Origin: B10-G9 sp963712165
GTDB lineage: Bacteria > Chloroflexota > Anaerolineae > Anaerolineales > UBA11858
DNA: 64,000 bases
Direction: 5' to 3'
Assembly (NCBI GenBank): GCA_963712165.1
Contig: CAVQGY010000002.1
Span: 1,054,001-1,118,000 of the forward strand
Below are positions 6,501-14,825 of this stretch, piece by piece (the first letter of the stretch is position 1; each line of letters starts with the position of its first letter). A model generated the notes under the pieces. It had not been told where the DNA came from. It worked only from the letters and a program-made list of their open reading frames with translations, and ran no database searches. The position numbers and the translations under genes are program-made.

Positions 6501-8051
6501 TCAATCGCTCTTCTCCCACTTCAAGAAAACTGCCGGCAGCAAGGCCAGGGCGGTGACCCCAGCGGCGATCCAGAAATTATCGGTGATCACCCGTTCGGCG
6601 ACGATAGTGCCAATCCGGCCGATTTCAGCGAAGTCCGCATCAGGAGGCATAAGCCGGGTGCTGAGGATCTGCATCCGCCGCAGGCCAATGGTGGTGATGC
6701 CGGAAACGCCCACGGTCATGCCTACCAGGCGAAAGATGATCACCAGGGCGGAACTTGTGCCGCGGTGTTCAGAGGGGGAGGCGTTGATCACAGCAGCCGC
6801 GATGGGCGCCATGGTCAAACCCAGGCCGATCCCGGTGAAAGCCAGGTGGATCCCCATGGTCAGGTAAGATACCTCACTGGTCCAGCCAGTCATGAGGATG
6901 AACCCACCCACAGCCATGACCAGCCCCAGCAAAGAGGGAATGCGATAGCCCCGTCGTTCAGCGATCCAGCCCCCGGGTACTGCAGCCAGGGCCATGGGCA
7001 CGGTCAGGCCGGATAACATCCAGCCGCTGTCCCAGGCGCCCTGTTCCGGGGTGGAAGTGATCAGGGAGTTGATGAAGAGGGGTACATTGGCAATGGCAAC
7101 GAAGAGAGCGACGCCAATCAAGAAATTAGCGAGGCTGGCAGGACGGTAGTTCTGCTCTTTGAACAGAGAGAGTTCTATCAGGGGATACCTGGCCCGGGAT
7201 TGGCGCCAGATGAATAGCAGCAGGAAGACCAGCGCCAGGCCCACGGCGGGCAGCGCGTAGGGCGGCAGGCTGGATAGCTCCTCCAGGCTGGCGGCGCTGG
7301 AGGTCTCTCCCCCGGATCCAAGGGCAATATTGAGGATCGATAAGGCAATCGCGATCAGGACAGCGCCCAACCAGTCCATCACCCCTCTTTCCACATCCGG
7401 TTTTCCTTCTTCCAGCAGGAACCGAATCAGGAACCAACCGATCACCACTATGGGTATATTGAGCCAGAAGATGGTCTGCCAGCTCCAGAAGCGGACGATG
7501 ATGCCTCCATATAAATGCCCAACCACCCAGCCGGCAGTGTCCACTGCAGCGATCACGCCCAGCGGTTTGGCCCTCTTCCCTTTCGGATAGAGATCGCCCA
7601 CCATGGCCATGCCTACAGGGACCATGGTGCCGGCCCCGAAAGCCTGGATCATACGGGCGCCAATCAGGATATATAAGGAGAGAAAGTTGATGTCCGGCCG
7701 GCCGCTGGCCACCAGGTAATAAACCCTCAAAACCAGGCGGGTGGGCCAGGTGTGGGCCACAGCCGCCAGGTAGGAGCCGATCCCGAAGATCACCAGGGCA
7801 GCCAGATAGACTTTGCGGCGGCCGTGGATATCTGAGAGCCGGCCCATAAAGGTCATCGAGACGCTGTAGGCCAGCAGGTAGCCGGTCACGATCCAGGCGG
7901 CATTGTCCATGCCGGTCTGGAAGGGGATTTCCAGGTCGATTAAAACATGGGGCAGGACCGCTGATACGACAGTCAGATCAAGGGCGCCGATGAAGATCGG
8001 GATCGAGATCAGTGCTACTTTGAATCCCGGCGATGAGGTCCATTTTTTCAT
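6501..8051 (-). CDS. 14-helix MFS exporter (DHA2-like), P55-like by context
   Basis: A 516-residue inner-membrane transporter. The first helix (ALISIPIFIGALDLTVVSAV) carries the acidic D in ALDLTVV, and loop 2-3 holds the MFS signature GRLSDIHGRRKVYL. Motif C-like glycines follow, and 14 hydrophobic segments can be counted. The length and pattern match the drug:H+ antiporter-2 family. The ATG lies 7 nt after the stop of a LppX/LprAFG-type lipoprotein gene, the same pairing and order as lprG and Rv1410c (P55) in mycobacteria, where the pair moves triacylglycerides and glycolipids. Lipid export is therefore a plausible job, though drug efflux is equally possible from sequence alone. Confidence 0.8.
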   Translation of the reverse strand: MKKWTSSPGFKVALISIPIFIGALDLTVVSAVLPHVLIDLEIPFQTGMDNAAWIVTGYLLAYSVSMTFMGRLSDIHGRRKVYLAALVIFGIGSYLAAVAHTWPTRLVLRVYYLVASGRPDINFLSLYILIGARMIQAFGAGTMVPVGMAMVGDLYPKGKRAKPLGVIAAVDTAGWVVGHLYGGIIVRFWSWQTIFWLNIPIVVIGWFLIRFLLEEGKPDVERGVMDWLGAVLIAIALSILNIALGSGGETSSAASLEELSSLPPYALPAVGLALVFLLLFIWRQSRARYPLIELSLFKEQNYRPASLANFLIGVALFVAIANVPLFINSLITSTPEQGAWDSGWMLSGLTVPMALAAVPGGWIAERRGYRIPSLLGLVMAVGGFILMTGWTSEVSYLTMGIHLAFTGIGLGLTMAPIAAAVINASPSEHRGTSSALVIIFRLVGMTVGVSGITTIGLRRMQILSTRLMPPDADFAEIGRIGTIVAERVITDNFWIAAGVTALALLPAVFLKWEKSD

Positions 8052-8058
8052 GGGAACC

Positions 8059-8769
8059 TCAGGGCGCTGTGATCGGAATAGCTGTGCCGAAGTTCCAGAA
8101 GTCGAAGGTCCATACTATGGAGCCCTCTTCCCCTGCGGATGTGTCGGTCAGGGTCACTCTGTGAACCTCGTTGGAGGATGTGTCCATCCACAGATCGCCC
8201 TTCATTGACTCGATATTGATCAAGCCTTTGCTGATCTCCTGGATCACCTCTCCCGGCAAAGTGCCGCTGAGATGGGTAAGAGTCAGGCCGGGAATGGTTT
8301 CAAGCTCTTCCTCGCCAACCAGGACCAGATCAGCCAGGCCGTTACCCAGGCTGGGGAAGAATCCTGATTCTGGATCGAGGTATTGGGTTGGTTTAAAGAG
8401 GTATTCATCAGGCAGCTCCTGAAAGGCACCAGTCAGGGGATTGCTGGCCCATTGGATATCCTGCAAACTGATTACAGTGATCTCTGTGAGCATGCCCAGA
8501 GCATTGATGGTCACAGTGGTCAGAGCCTTGTCCGGACGGACATAATGGCCTTTTGCATCACTGAATTCGACAACCTGATCGGGATCCAGGTAGATTACAG
8601 GGCCAATCTGGGTGATCTGGAACTCGAAGCCGGGCAGGGCAGCCATATGGGTCACCCCATTGGCGAGCATTGTTTCAGGGGTGATCACTTCCTCCCCAGC
8701 CGCGCCGCAGCCGGCCGACAGGATAGCCAGGATCAACATGAGACTGAGATAGGGCAAAACACGTTTCAT
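8059..8769 (-). CDS. LppX/LprAFG-type lipoprotein
   Basis: The ATG at 8769 is preceded by AAGGAGAAG at 6 nt and gives 236 residues. The signal peptide ends in the lipobox ILSAGCG, so the protein is lipid-anchored. The mature part (MLANGVTHMAALPGFEFQIT, GHYVRPDKALTTVTINALGM, DLVLVGEEELETIPGLTLTH, GDLWMDTSSNEVHRVTL) follows the LppX_LprAFG family, half-barrel folds with a lipid-binding cavity. The gene is immediately upstream of the MFS exporter gene with a 7-nt gap and surely shares its transcript. A lipid-carrier role is inferred from family and neighbour. Confidence 0.75.
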   Translation of the reverse strand: MKRVLPYLSLMLILAILSAGCGAAGEEVITPETMLANGVTHMAALPGFEFQITQIGPVIYLDPDQVVEFSDAKGHYVRPDKALTTVTINALGMLTEITVISLQDIQWASNPLTGAFQELPDEYLFKPTQYLDPESGFFPSLGNGLADLVLVGEEELETIPGLTLTHLSGTLPGEVIQEISKGLINIESMKGDLWMDTSSNEVHRVTLTDTSAGEEGSIVWTFDFWNFGTAIPITAP

Positions 8770-8878
8770 GGTCTTCTCCTTCAAATGCTAGCGGGTTTAA
8801 GGTATGAGTAAACACCAGGGTTCGTGTATATTAATCTTAACACCAAAAGACCAGAGAAGGAACGATGTCCATTGACCG

Positions 8879-8909
8879 GGTTGCGGGATCCTTCAAGGAT
8901 CCCGCAACC
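8879..8909. terminator. 13-bp hairpin of the GGATCC family
   Basis: GGTTGCGGGATCC (8879-8891) pairs with 8897-8909 across TTCAA. It follows the HAAS-domain gene (stop at 8920 on the minus strand). There is no clear U-tract on either side, so it may be a dispersed palindrome rather than a simple terminator. Confidence 0.6.
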
Positions 8910-8919
8910 TGGGTGAAGA

Positions 8920-9852
8920 TCAATCACTTACAAGCAGGGCCTTGGCAAATTTACCCTGGAACTTTCCCACCCAGCGGGCGATATGCATGCTGGCTGTGGA
9001 CAGCCCAATTCCCAGGAAGCTGAACAGAGGGGTCAGATAATCCGGCAGCTGCCAGATCACGTCTCCATCGATAAATGTCCCGATCGGCAAGTTGAATACA
9101 TAAGCCAGGATAGGGGAGAGGATCAATGCCAGGGAGACCGAGAGCAGGACTACCATAACCGTGAAGTAGATGATGCCAATCGGCAGCATTAGGATCATGT
9201 AGATCCAGGAAAGCCAGGTGGCTTTGCCGGTCAGCAGGATCTTCAGGCGCTCCACCCAGGGCAGGTTGCTGTCAGTGAAGGAAGCCCGGCGGGGCATTCT
9301 CTCACCTAAGAGGGCTTCCACCAGACGGCCTTCCAGGAACGCGATCCCCCGGAAACTGAGCAGGAACAGGATCGTGATGGGGATGCCGATGATCAGCACC
9401 ATCACGCCCAGGGAGGTGGAGAGACCAGTCACCGCCCAGGAGAAATATACTGTGCCAGTGATGATCGAGATCAGCATATAGACCAGGCCGCCCCAGGCTT
9501 TAGGATCGGCGTAAACTCCAAAGAAACCTGGATATGACTTAGCGGCTGGGCCGGTCCCGTTGGCAGCAGCGGCTACCCTGCGGGCTGCCGGAGTGGCAGC
9601 CAGGGCGGGAGGCAGGTTGACTTCCCAGTTTTTGTAGGCTTCGGCGATCTCTTCAGCCTCACCGTATTCAGCTATGATGGCCTGGATTGCTCCCGCTTCA
9701 GCGTCAGCATCAGCTTCGGTATTTTCCAACGCTGTACGCAAGTGCTCCTCGGCATCAGCCAGCGCATCCTGGACCGTGGCTTTGTCCGCCCCGCGCAGGG
9801 CGGTCTTCAGGTCAGTCAGATATGATTTGATAAGTTCGTCTGCGGTTCTCAC
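8920..9852 (-). CDS. HAAS-domain (DUF1700-like) membrane protein
   Basis: A 310-residue protein. Residues 1-75 form the HAAS signalling domain (MRTADELIKSYLTDLKTALR, then AEEHLRTALENTEADADAEA, IIAEYGEAEEIAEAYKNWEV). It is followed by an Ala/Pro linker and about five or six membrane helices (GGLVYMLISIITGTVYFSWA, GVMVLIIGIPITILFLLSFR and others). HAAS proteins are typically encoded next to PadR regulators and are thought to transmit a signal to them. That is the case here: the ATG overlaps the PadR stop by 4 nt (ATGA), so the two are translationally coupled. Confidence 0.85.
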   Translation of the reverse strand: MRTADELIKSYLTDLKTALRGADKATVQDALADAEEHLRTALENTEADADAEAGAIQAIIAEYGEAEEIAEAYKNWEVNLPPALAATPAARRVAAAANGTGPAAKSYPGFFGVYADPKAWGGLVYMLISIITGTVYFSWAVTGLSTSLGVMVLIIGIPITILFLLSFRGIAFLEGRLVEALLGERMPRRASFTDSNLPWVERLKILLTGKATWLSWIYMILMLPIGIIYFTVMVVLLSVSLALILSPILAYVFNLPIGTFIDGDVIWQLPDYLTPLFSFLGIGLSTASMHIARWVGKFQGKFAKALLVSD

Positions 9853-10220
9853 TGGTAATCACCTCCCAGTACTTTGTCAACAAAGGTTTTGGTATCCTGC
9901 CAGATTCTGGTCCAGGTTTCCAGGACCTCATGGCCGAGTTTTGTTGTTTGATAATAGCGCCGGGGTGGCCCGGAATCAGACATCTCCCTTTCGCTGGAGA
10001 GCAAACCCTGGCTTTCCAGGGAGCGCAGCACGGGATAAATGGCGCCTTGTTTGACCATGACGCCCGGGGAGTCGTCTTCCCCTGCGCCGACCAGTTTGCC
10101 GATCTGGTAGCCGTAAAGCGGCTCACCAGATTGGGACAGGATGCTCAGCAGGGCCAGGCTAACCGTTCCGGCACTGAGCTCCTTCTGGAATTTCTTGTGG
10201 GTTTCCTGTAGATCGACCAA
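9849..10220 (-). CDS. PadR-family transcriptional regulator
   Basis: A 123-residue regulator starting at TTG (10220) with AAAGGAGGG upstream. The winged helix is LALLSILSQSGEPLYGYQIGKLV with the wing GAIYPVLRSLESQGLLSSER and PPRRYYQTTKLGHEVLETW, the standard PadR pattern, with a C-terminal dimerisation helix. It is coupled to the HAAS membrane protein. A perfect 20-bp palindrome at 10304-10323, directly behind its promoter, is the likely autorepression site. Confidence 0.9.
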   Translation of the reverse strand: MVDLQETHKKFQKELSAGTVSLALLSILSQSGEPLYGYQIGKLVGAGEDDSPGVMVKQGAIYPVLRSLESQGLLSSEREMSDSGPPRRYYQTTKLGHEVLETWTRIWQDTKTFVDKVLGGDYQ

Positions 10221-10303
10221 CTTTGTCCCTCCTTTGAGTCTCTGAAGGATTGTTTCCCTCCAAGGGATTTAATCCTTATAGTATCAACTCCAATGTATAT
10301 TCT

Positions 10304-10323
10304 ACTTCATACTAGTATGAAGT
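10304..10323. promoter_or_regulatory. PadR operator, perfect 20-bp palindrome
   Basis: ACTTCATACTAGTATGAAGT is a perfect palindrome that starts 2 nt after the -10 box and covers the expected transcription start. PadR sites often contain ATGT/ATAC-N-GTAT half-sites like this. Confidence 0.75.
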
Positions 10324-10325
10324 TA

Positions 10326-10354
10326 ATACTACAATAAAGTGGAGAGTATGTCAA
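10326..10354 (-). promoter_or_regulatory. Promoter of the padR/HAAS unit
   Basis: Minus-strand TTGACA (10354-10349), 17-bp spacer, TAGTAT (10331-10326). Confidence 0.75.
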
Positions 10355-10371
10355 GAGGGTTTTTTAATCAA

Positions 10372-10406
10372 AAGAGACGAAGTCTTTTTAAAAGACTTCA
10401 TCTCTT
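10372..10406 (-). terminator. Terminator hairpin, GACGAAGTC family
   Basis: AAGAGACGAAGTCTTT (10372-10387) pairs with 10391-10406 with one G-U/mismatch. It lies downstream of the 4-helix protein gene on the minus strand and is followed by a T-rich stretch. Confidence 0.7.
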
Positions 10407-10495
10407 GAACGAAAGGGGGATTCATGTAGTTAAGAATCGTTCTGCTCGATCGGATGGAAAGCGACCATGCTGCTGTCGGGTGGGGTAAGGATGAA

Positions 10496-10975
10496 CTAAG
10501 ATTCCTGGTAAGAACCTTGCTGTTTCTTCCAATACTTCCAAAGGGTTACTAAACCGATGATTAAACATCCAGAAGCCAGATAATAGATTGAGGACTGAGC
10601 TCCAAAAGCCATCAAGGAATAGCGGAAATGGCCAATAAAGGTGTTACGAAGCCAGACCGGGAAGCCAACAAAGATTGAAAGGAATTCTCCAACGACAAAT
10701 AACCCGGAGAGAATAAATGTTCCGGCAACGAATCGACTTGGGGAAAGATGACGTAATGCAAGCCAGGCTAATAAGAGGATTCCAATGACAACGCCTAGAG
10801 GGACTATTGCTGAGAGGATTATTACAGGATTAAAGTTGAAGGTATCACCTGCGGCCCGGCGAAGTTGGTTAATGGAGCTATCAACAACAAAAGCGAGGCC
10901 ATATGCCACAGATAGGGAAACGATCGTGATCAGCACAGGGGACTTGAGAACTGTTTTCACAGATTTGTTATTCAT
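10496..10975 (-). CDS. Four-helix membrane protein, unknown
   Basis: A 159-residue protein with four predicted helices (VLITIVSLSVAYGLAFVV, VIILSAIVPLGVVIGILLLA, FVAGTFILSGLFVVGEFLSI, SSIYYLASGCLIIGLVTLW) and a basic C-terminus (KYWKKQQG). I recognise no family. It stands alone on the minus strand between the padR unit and an AT-rich gene-poor stretch, and has its own hairpin terminator. Confidence 0.6.
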   Translation of the reverse strand: MNNKSVKTVLKSPVLITIVSLSVAYGLAFVVDSSINQLRRAAGDTFNFNPVIILSAIVPLGVVIGILLLAWLALRHLSPSRFVAGTFILSGLFVVGEFLSIFVGFPVWLRNTFIGHFRYSLMAFGAQSSIYYLASGCLIIGLVTLWKYWKKQQGSYQES

Positions 10976-11614
10976 GGCATGATTTCTTTAAATCCAGGCT
11001 GCCTGCCAATCAATGAAAATCCATATTGATTGAATAATTTGGATACCCTCTCATTTTTTTGGCTAAGAAGCGGAGTATCCTAACAATCACATTAGTTGAC
11101 GATAGAAATCTCGCTCTCCAATTCAAGATCAGTCTCTGTTTGTTCATCATTATCTCCCTTTTGACCCTGATCAGTGTATTCTTTTACACTTTTCCTCCTG
11201 GGATATATTATCGTTGATGGGTGTTTGATTATTGTGGAAGAAGGCGTTTAATCAGGTCTCAATTCAGCTATACCCGTATGAATAATTGCATATTTGGTTT
11301 TAAATGTGACTCGTAGTCAATAATCCCAACCTGAGATGTCCTGTTTGAGAAAAGCGATGATATATCCTGATCAAGTCAGGCCATTCTTTCCAGACTATTT
11401 TCTTATTCTGACAACTTGAAAGGATCTGAATATAAGTGACTTAATTAGAACAGTTTTCTTATCAGCTGGATTTTAGAAAACCTTTTTCTTCCGAAATGTA
11501 TGAAAAATGAACAGGATTTGTGATTCTGATACACATTTAATCTATAGATAACACGCTACTTCCATTTTAGAATTATAGAATTAATATTGGTAAGAATATT
11601 CTAGGGAGATACTG
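10976..11614. other. AT-rich intergenic stretch, no gene seen
   Basis: About 640 nt of low-GC sequence. On the minus strand a frame near 11095-11180 ends in an acidic stretch (ETDLELESEISIVN) but has no start codon, so I do not call it. No RNA fold, repeat or tRNA is evident. Confidence 0.5.
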
Positions 11615-11869
11615 ATGGGGTTTGGAATATGCCCAAATTGTGATGAGAAGGTGATTCTCGAAATTGAGCCGGAGATTGGAATCCAGGTTGTTTGTGAAAC
11701 CTGTCTGGCTGAATTGGCAATAATCTGGCTGAACCCTATCGAGCTGATGTTCAGCGATTATGAAGAGTATAGAAAATACCCGGACGAACCTGAGTTCGAA
11801 ACATTTCAAAAAATAAAAAAGGTCAATAAAGGAGGTAAAGATGGCAACGGGCACAACCAAAAAAAGTAG
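11615..11869 (+). CDS. LysW-like zinc-ribbon protein
   Basis: An 84-residue protein; AGGGAGA precedes the ATG. The first 45 residues resemble LysW/ArgW amino-group carriers: CPNC at 6-9, a Glu-rich segment (EIEPEIG), CETC at 27-30, then LAELAIIWLNPIELMF in place of the usual GAELEVVxLDPLxLE. The four cysteines probably bind zinc. LysW ends in EDWGE, whose final Glu carries the substrate; here the tail is instead basic (KIKKVNKGGKDGNGHNQKK), so it cannot work as a standard carrier. No lysine-biosynthesis gene is near. Its end overlaps a small Lys-rich ORF. Confidence 0.6.
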   Translation: MGFGICPNCDEKVILEIEPEIGIQVVCETCLAELAIIWLNPIELMFSDYEEYRKYPDEPEFETFQKIKKVNKGGKDGNGHNQKK

Positions 11870-11909
11870 CAAAAAAACCACAAGCTCGACAGGTAAAAAG
11901 AAGAAGTAA
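11841..11909 (+). CDS. 22-residue Lys/Ser/Thr-rich basic peptide
   Basis: An ATG preceded by a near-perfect AAGGAGGT at 4 nt opens a 22-codon frame whose residues are almost only Lys, Thr, Ser and Gly (ten lysines, ending in four), similar to histone-H1-like tails. It overlaps the last 29 nt of the LysW-like gene in another frame, and the ribosome-binding site lies within that gene, so expression would be coupled. The ribosome-binding site is the best evidence that it is translated; function unknown. Confidence 0.45.
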   Translation: MATGTTKKSSKKTTSSTGKKKK

Positions 11910-11945
11910 GGTAAGCCAGCTTTACACTGGCAGCAGATAGAGTCT

Positions 11946-11984
11946 TATAGAGCGATCAAAGATATGTTAATTGGTCGCTCTATA
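11946..11984 (+). terminator. Possible terminator behind the LysW-like unit
   Basis: TATAGAGCGA (11946-11955) pairs with TCGCTCTATA (11975-11984) around a 19-nt loop, followed by CTTATTAATTGTT. The loop is large and the U-tract weak. Confidence 0.45.
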
Positions 11985-12114
11985 CTTATTAATTGTTACT
12001 GGCCAGATTCATGATTTATTGATCCAGGTACATAAATAATAACCGCTGATATATAATATAAAGATGGATATTGACTATCTGGATTTCGCTCCTAGGATTC
12101 TGGAGGAGGATTAA

Positions 12115-12801
12115 ATGCAAGTCTTGTTATTTGCATTTCACCCGGAAGAATCTGCCATCCTCTCTGTTCTCTTATCTCAAGCAGGGTTTGAAGTGCATTT
12201 GACCAAACACCTGAAACCATTTGTTGAGAATTGGCCCGAACAACCCCTTGATCTGATTTGTGCGGCTTTAAATACAGAACACGACAAGGAGCTCAGTGCA
12301 ATCAGGCAGTTTCGTGGGCAGACTGTTGTCCCCATTGTAGTGATCATAGAACCCGTATCTGAGGATGCTGAGATAGCTCTCTTGGATGCAGGTGTAGACT
12401 TGATCATCACCAGGCCTTTTGGATTCAGGTCATTGATAGCAAAGATCAGGGCACTGCAAAGACGGACATCCGGTTTGCCTTTTCATAGCCTTCCAGTCAT
12501 GAAGAAGGGATCCATTGTATTGGATCCAAGTAATCGAACTGTAAAGGTTATGGATAATGACGCCCAGAAGTTGACCCAGCTGGAATTCAGGCTGCTTTAT
12601 GTGCTAATTACCCATCCAGGTCAAATCATTCCCACGAATAATATTGTCGAACATGTTTGGGGCTACAGCGGGGAAGAAAATCGCGAATTAGTGAGGGGCT
12701 TGGTTCAAAGACTCAGATCCAAAGTGGAGATTGATAAGCGTAACCCGAAATATATTATTACAGAAAGAGGTATAGGATATACATTCAATTCGGGAGACTG
12801 A
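12115..12801 (+). CDS. OmpR/PhoB-type response regulator with degenerate receiver
   Basis: A 228-residue protein with GGAGGAGG before the ATG. The C-terminal winged helix is typical: KLTQLEFRLLYVLITHPGQI, HVWGYSGEENRELVRGLV and the wing KYIITERGIGYTF. The N-terminal domain has receiver spacing but has lost its chemistry. The acidic pair is replaced by AFHPEE (7-12), the phosphorylation site after DLI is Ala (near 51), and the conserved Lys is Arg (R100 in ITRPFGF). It is therefore an atypical, probably phosphorylation-independent regulator. No histidine kinase is next to it. A TATAAT box lies at 12052-12057. Confidence 0.85.
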   Translation: MQVLLFAFHPEESAILSVLLSQAGFEVHLTKHLKPFVENWPEQPLDLICAALNTEHDKELSAIRQFRGQTVVPIVVIIEPVSEDAEIALLDAGVDLIITRPFGFRSLIAKIRALQRRTSGLPFHSLPVMKKGSIVLDPSNRTVKVMDNDAQKLTQLEFRLLYVLITHPGQIIPTNNIVEHVWGYSGEENRELVRGLVQRLRSKVEIDKRNPKYIITERGIGYTFNSGD

Positions 12802-13011
12802 AAATCATTTTTTATCAATCATAACCAGGTGCGCAATCCAGTTGAATATCTGTCCATCCACATCTCCGGAATCAGGTAGTGACCAGCCCTACCTCTCCAT
12901 CTCGTGAAACACGAACTGGCGAATCCCTGGTTCCAATACCAATGCGTGAACCGGCCCAAATGATTGAACCTGTCCATTCAAGGAAACTGCCAACTGCGTA
13001 CTATAAAAGAC

Positions 13012-13044
13012 AGAGACGAAGTCCATCATAATGACTTCGTCTCT
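13012..13044 (+). terminator. Bidirectional terminator, GACGAAGTC family
   Basis: AGAGACGAAGTC (13012-13023) pairs exactly with GACTTCGTCTCT (13033-13044) and is followed by seven T on the plus strand. It separates the response regulator from the convergent cytochrome gene. Confidence 0.8.
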
Positions 13045-13064
13045 TTTTTTATTGGGCATGGTGA

Positions 13065-14825
13065 TCACTCGCTGGTTGTGACCCGGCTTGCGATCAAGAT
13101 CGGCTGATTGGGTGAGGCGTCGTAGTACTCGCTGAACAGCAGGGCTTGCTCCGTATCATATTCCCCGAGGTCCATAGCCCAGCGGTAGGAGATGGATTGG
13201 TAGAGCAGCTCTGCCTCAACAGTAAATGGTCCAGCGGCATCGCCCACATCAATCTGGAAACTCACCACATCTCCCCCAGCACTGAAATCCTCGTCTGTAT
13301 AAGCCCCACCTTTGGGTTGGATATCCTGACCAGCAGTGGCTTTATCAAAGCCGGTCGGAAGCAGGCGGTTATCCTTGAAGTACGTAGAAGCCGCCAGCAG
13401 AACGGTGGTCAATTGATCATCCACATCTGAAAGGATGGTCTCGTAGATCTGGACCTGATCAGGAGCTGTGATCAGATCATAATGGGGCTCGAATTCCTGG
13501 TCCAGCTGATCATTGGCATTGCCCAGGATCGCGCCATCCACGCTGTACCCACCAGATTCAAATACCACACTCCCGCTCCCGTCTTTGACGGTGACGTGCA
13601 GCCAGGTCCGGCGGGAAGGGTATCCGGTGGGGAATTTGTGGCCGGTGAGGATAGTGCTGGTGACATCAAAAAGGATTGTGGTCCCTTCGACTTCTGGTGA
13701 GGAGATGGCCAGTTCAGCTGTTTCAGTTCCCAAGAAGGAAAGTGCCCGTTCGATTGCCGGGTCCAGCTGTTCCGGACCTGCCTGGACACCGAGTTCGCCG
13801 CCATAGTTATTCAGCACCCCCAGCAGATAGGCATTTCCACCTACAAAGCTGTGTTGGGCAAAAGGAGCCCGCGGCCCCGCGGGGCCCATATTCGACAGGA
13901 TCACAGCCCCCTCAGCCGGCGGCATATGGCAGTCCTGGCAGGTGGACCGGGTGGCGTGATCAGAATGCAACCACTCGCTGTAGGGTGTTTGTTCCGGGAA
14001 CCAGTCATCGCTGAAAGTCCCATCTTCAGTCACGTACTGGGTGTAGAGGTTATGGCAGGTGGCGCAGATCTCCGATTCGAGCAGGTGTTCACTTTGGGTG
14101 GACACGAACCCGGATGACATGGCCATCATACGCTGGCTCATTGGTTGCAGGTTGAAGCGGCCGAATAAAACCCTTTCCCCCATCGGTAAATCCAAATTGA
14201 TCCCGAAACCGCCGCTGAAACTTGAAAACTCTCCCAGGTTTTGATCAAGGATCTGATGGCAGGCGGTGCAGGAAACGCCATCCCGGGCCAGATTGCCCAG
14301 CGGGTGCTGGGGATCAAGAAAGCCATCAGTTCCAAAGATGAGGCTGTCACCCCCCGCATGGATATCACTGGTATGAGCCATAGGCATATGGCAGGTGCTG
14401 CATTTGGATTGGATGGCCGCGCTGTATTCCGGGAAGTTGGCGATGTTCATGCTCACGCCTGCCAGGTAATAGGGATCCACAGCGGAATTTGCCATCATCG
14501 ATCCCCGCCAATGCTCTCCGATAGAGACATCGTTTCCGGCCTCGTCGATATGCTGCCTGTGGCAGACCACACAGTTGCCTGAGGCGACAAAGAACTCGTT
14601 TTTCCCTGTCAAATAGCCTTCGTCTTTCGCGGGAGCGTGTGGCCTGGGGGCCTGGGTTGGTTGGATAGGGTCGTCTTGCGGGGCTTCAGTGGGCGGGAGG
14701 CTTCCCGCTATCGTCGGGGCCCCGGTAGGGACCCGGGTAGGTTCTGCCTGGGCAGAGCCGCTGCAGGCCACCCCGAGCCCGGCCAGGCCAATGATTAACA
14801 GGGTCAAGATGAATTTCTTGTACAT
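13065..14825 (-). CDS. Pentaheme c-type cytochrome lipoprotein
   Basis: The ATG at 14825, preceded by AAGGAAA, gives 586 residues. A signal peptide with lipobox GLGVACSGS is followed by a Pro/Thr-rich linker (about 25-70). The heme-binding domain has five CxxCH motifs (CVVCH, CSTCH, CTACH, CATCH, CQDCH), with several downstream His and Met as distal ligands. About 250 C-terminal residues form a beta-rich domain (TGHKFPTGYPSRRTWLHVTV). It would sit on the outer face of the cytoplasmic membrane and carry electrons. No partner oxidoreductase is adjacent. It resembles NapC/Nrf-unlike multiheme proteins of unknown donor. Confidence 0.85.
   Translation of the reverse strand: MYKKFILTLLIIGLAGLGVACSGSAQAEPTRVPTGAPTIAGSLPPTEAPQDDPIQPTQAPRPHAPAKDEGYLTGKNEFFVASGNCVVCHRQHIDEAGNDVSIGEHWRGSMMANSAVDPYYLAGVSMNIANFPEYSAAIQSKCSTCHMPMAHTSDIHAGGDSLIFGTDGFLDPQHPLGNLARDGVSCTACHQILDQNLGEFSSFSGGFGINLDLPMGERVLFGRFNLQPMSQRMMAMSSGFVSTQSEHLLESEICATCHNLYTQYVTEDGTFSDDWFPEQTPYSEWLHSDHATRSTCQDCHMPPAEGAVILSNMGPAGPRAPFAQHSFVGGNAYLLGVLNNYGGELGVQAGPEQLDPAIERALSFLGTETAELAISSPEVEGTTILFDVTSTILTGHKFPTGYPSRRTWLHVTVKDGSGSVVFESGGYSVDGAILGNANDQLDQEFEPHYDLITAPDQVQIYETILSDVDDQLTTVLLAASTYFKDNRLLPTGFDKATAGQDIQPKGGAYTDEDFSAGGDVVSFQIDVGDAAGPFTVEAELLYQSISYRWAMDLGEYDTEQALLFSEYYDASPNQPILIASRVTTSE

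Noticed and set aside
11095..11220. Acidic peptide-like frame on the minus strand resembling a peptide-modification precursor
   Set aside because: No start codon in frame after the preceding stop, and no maturation genes nearby.
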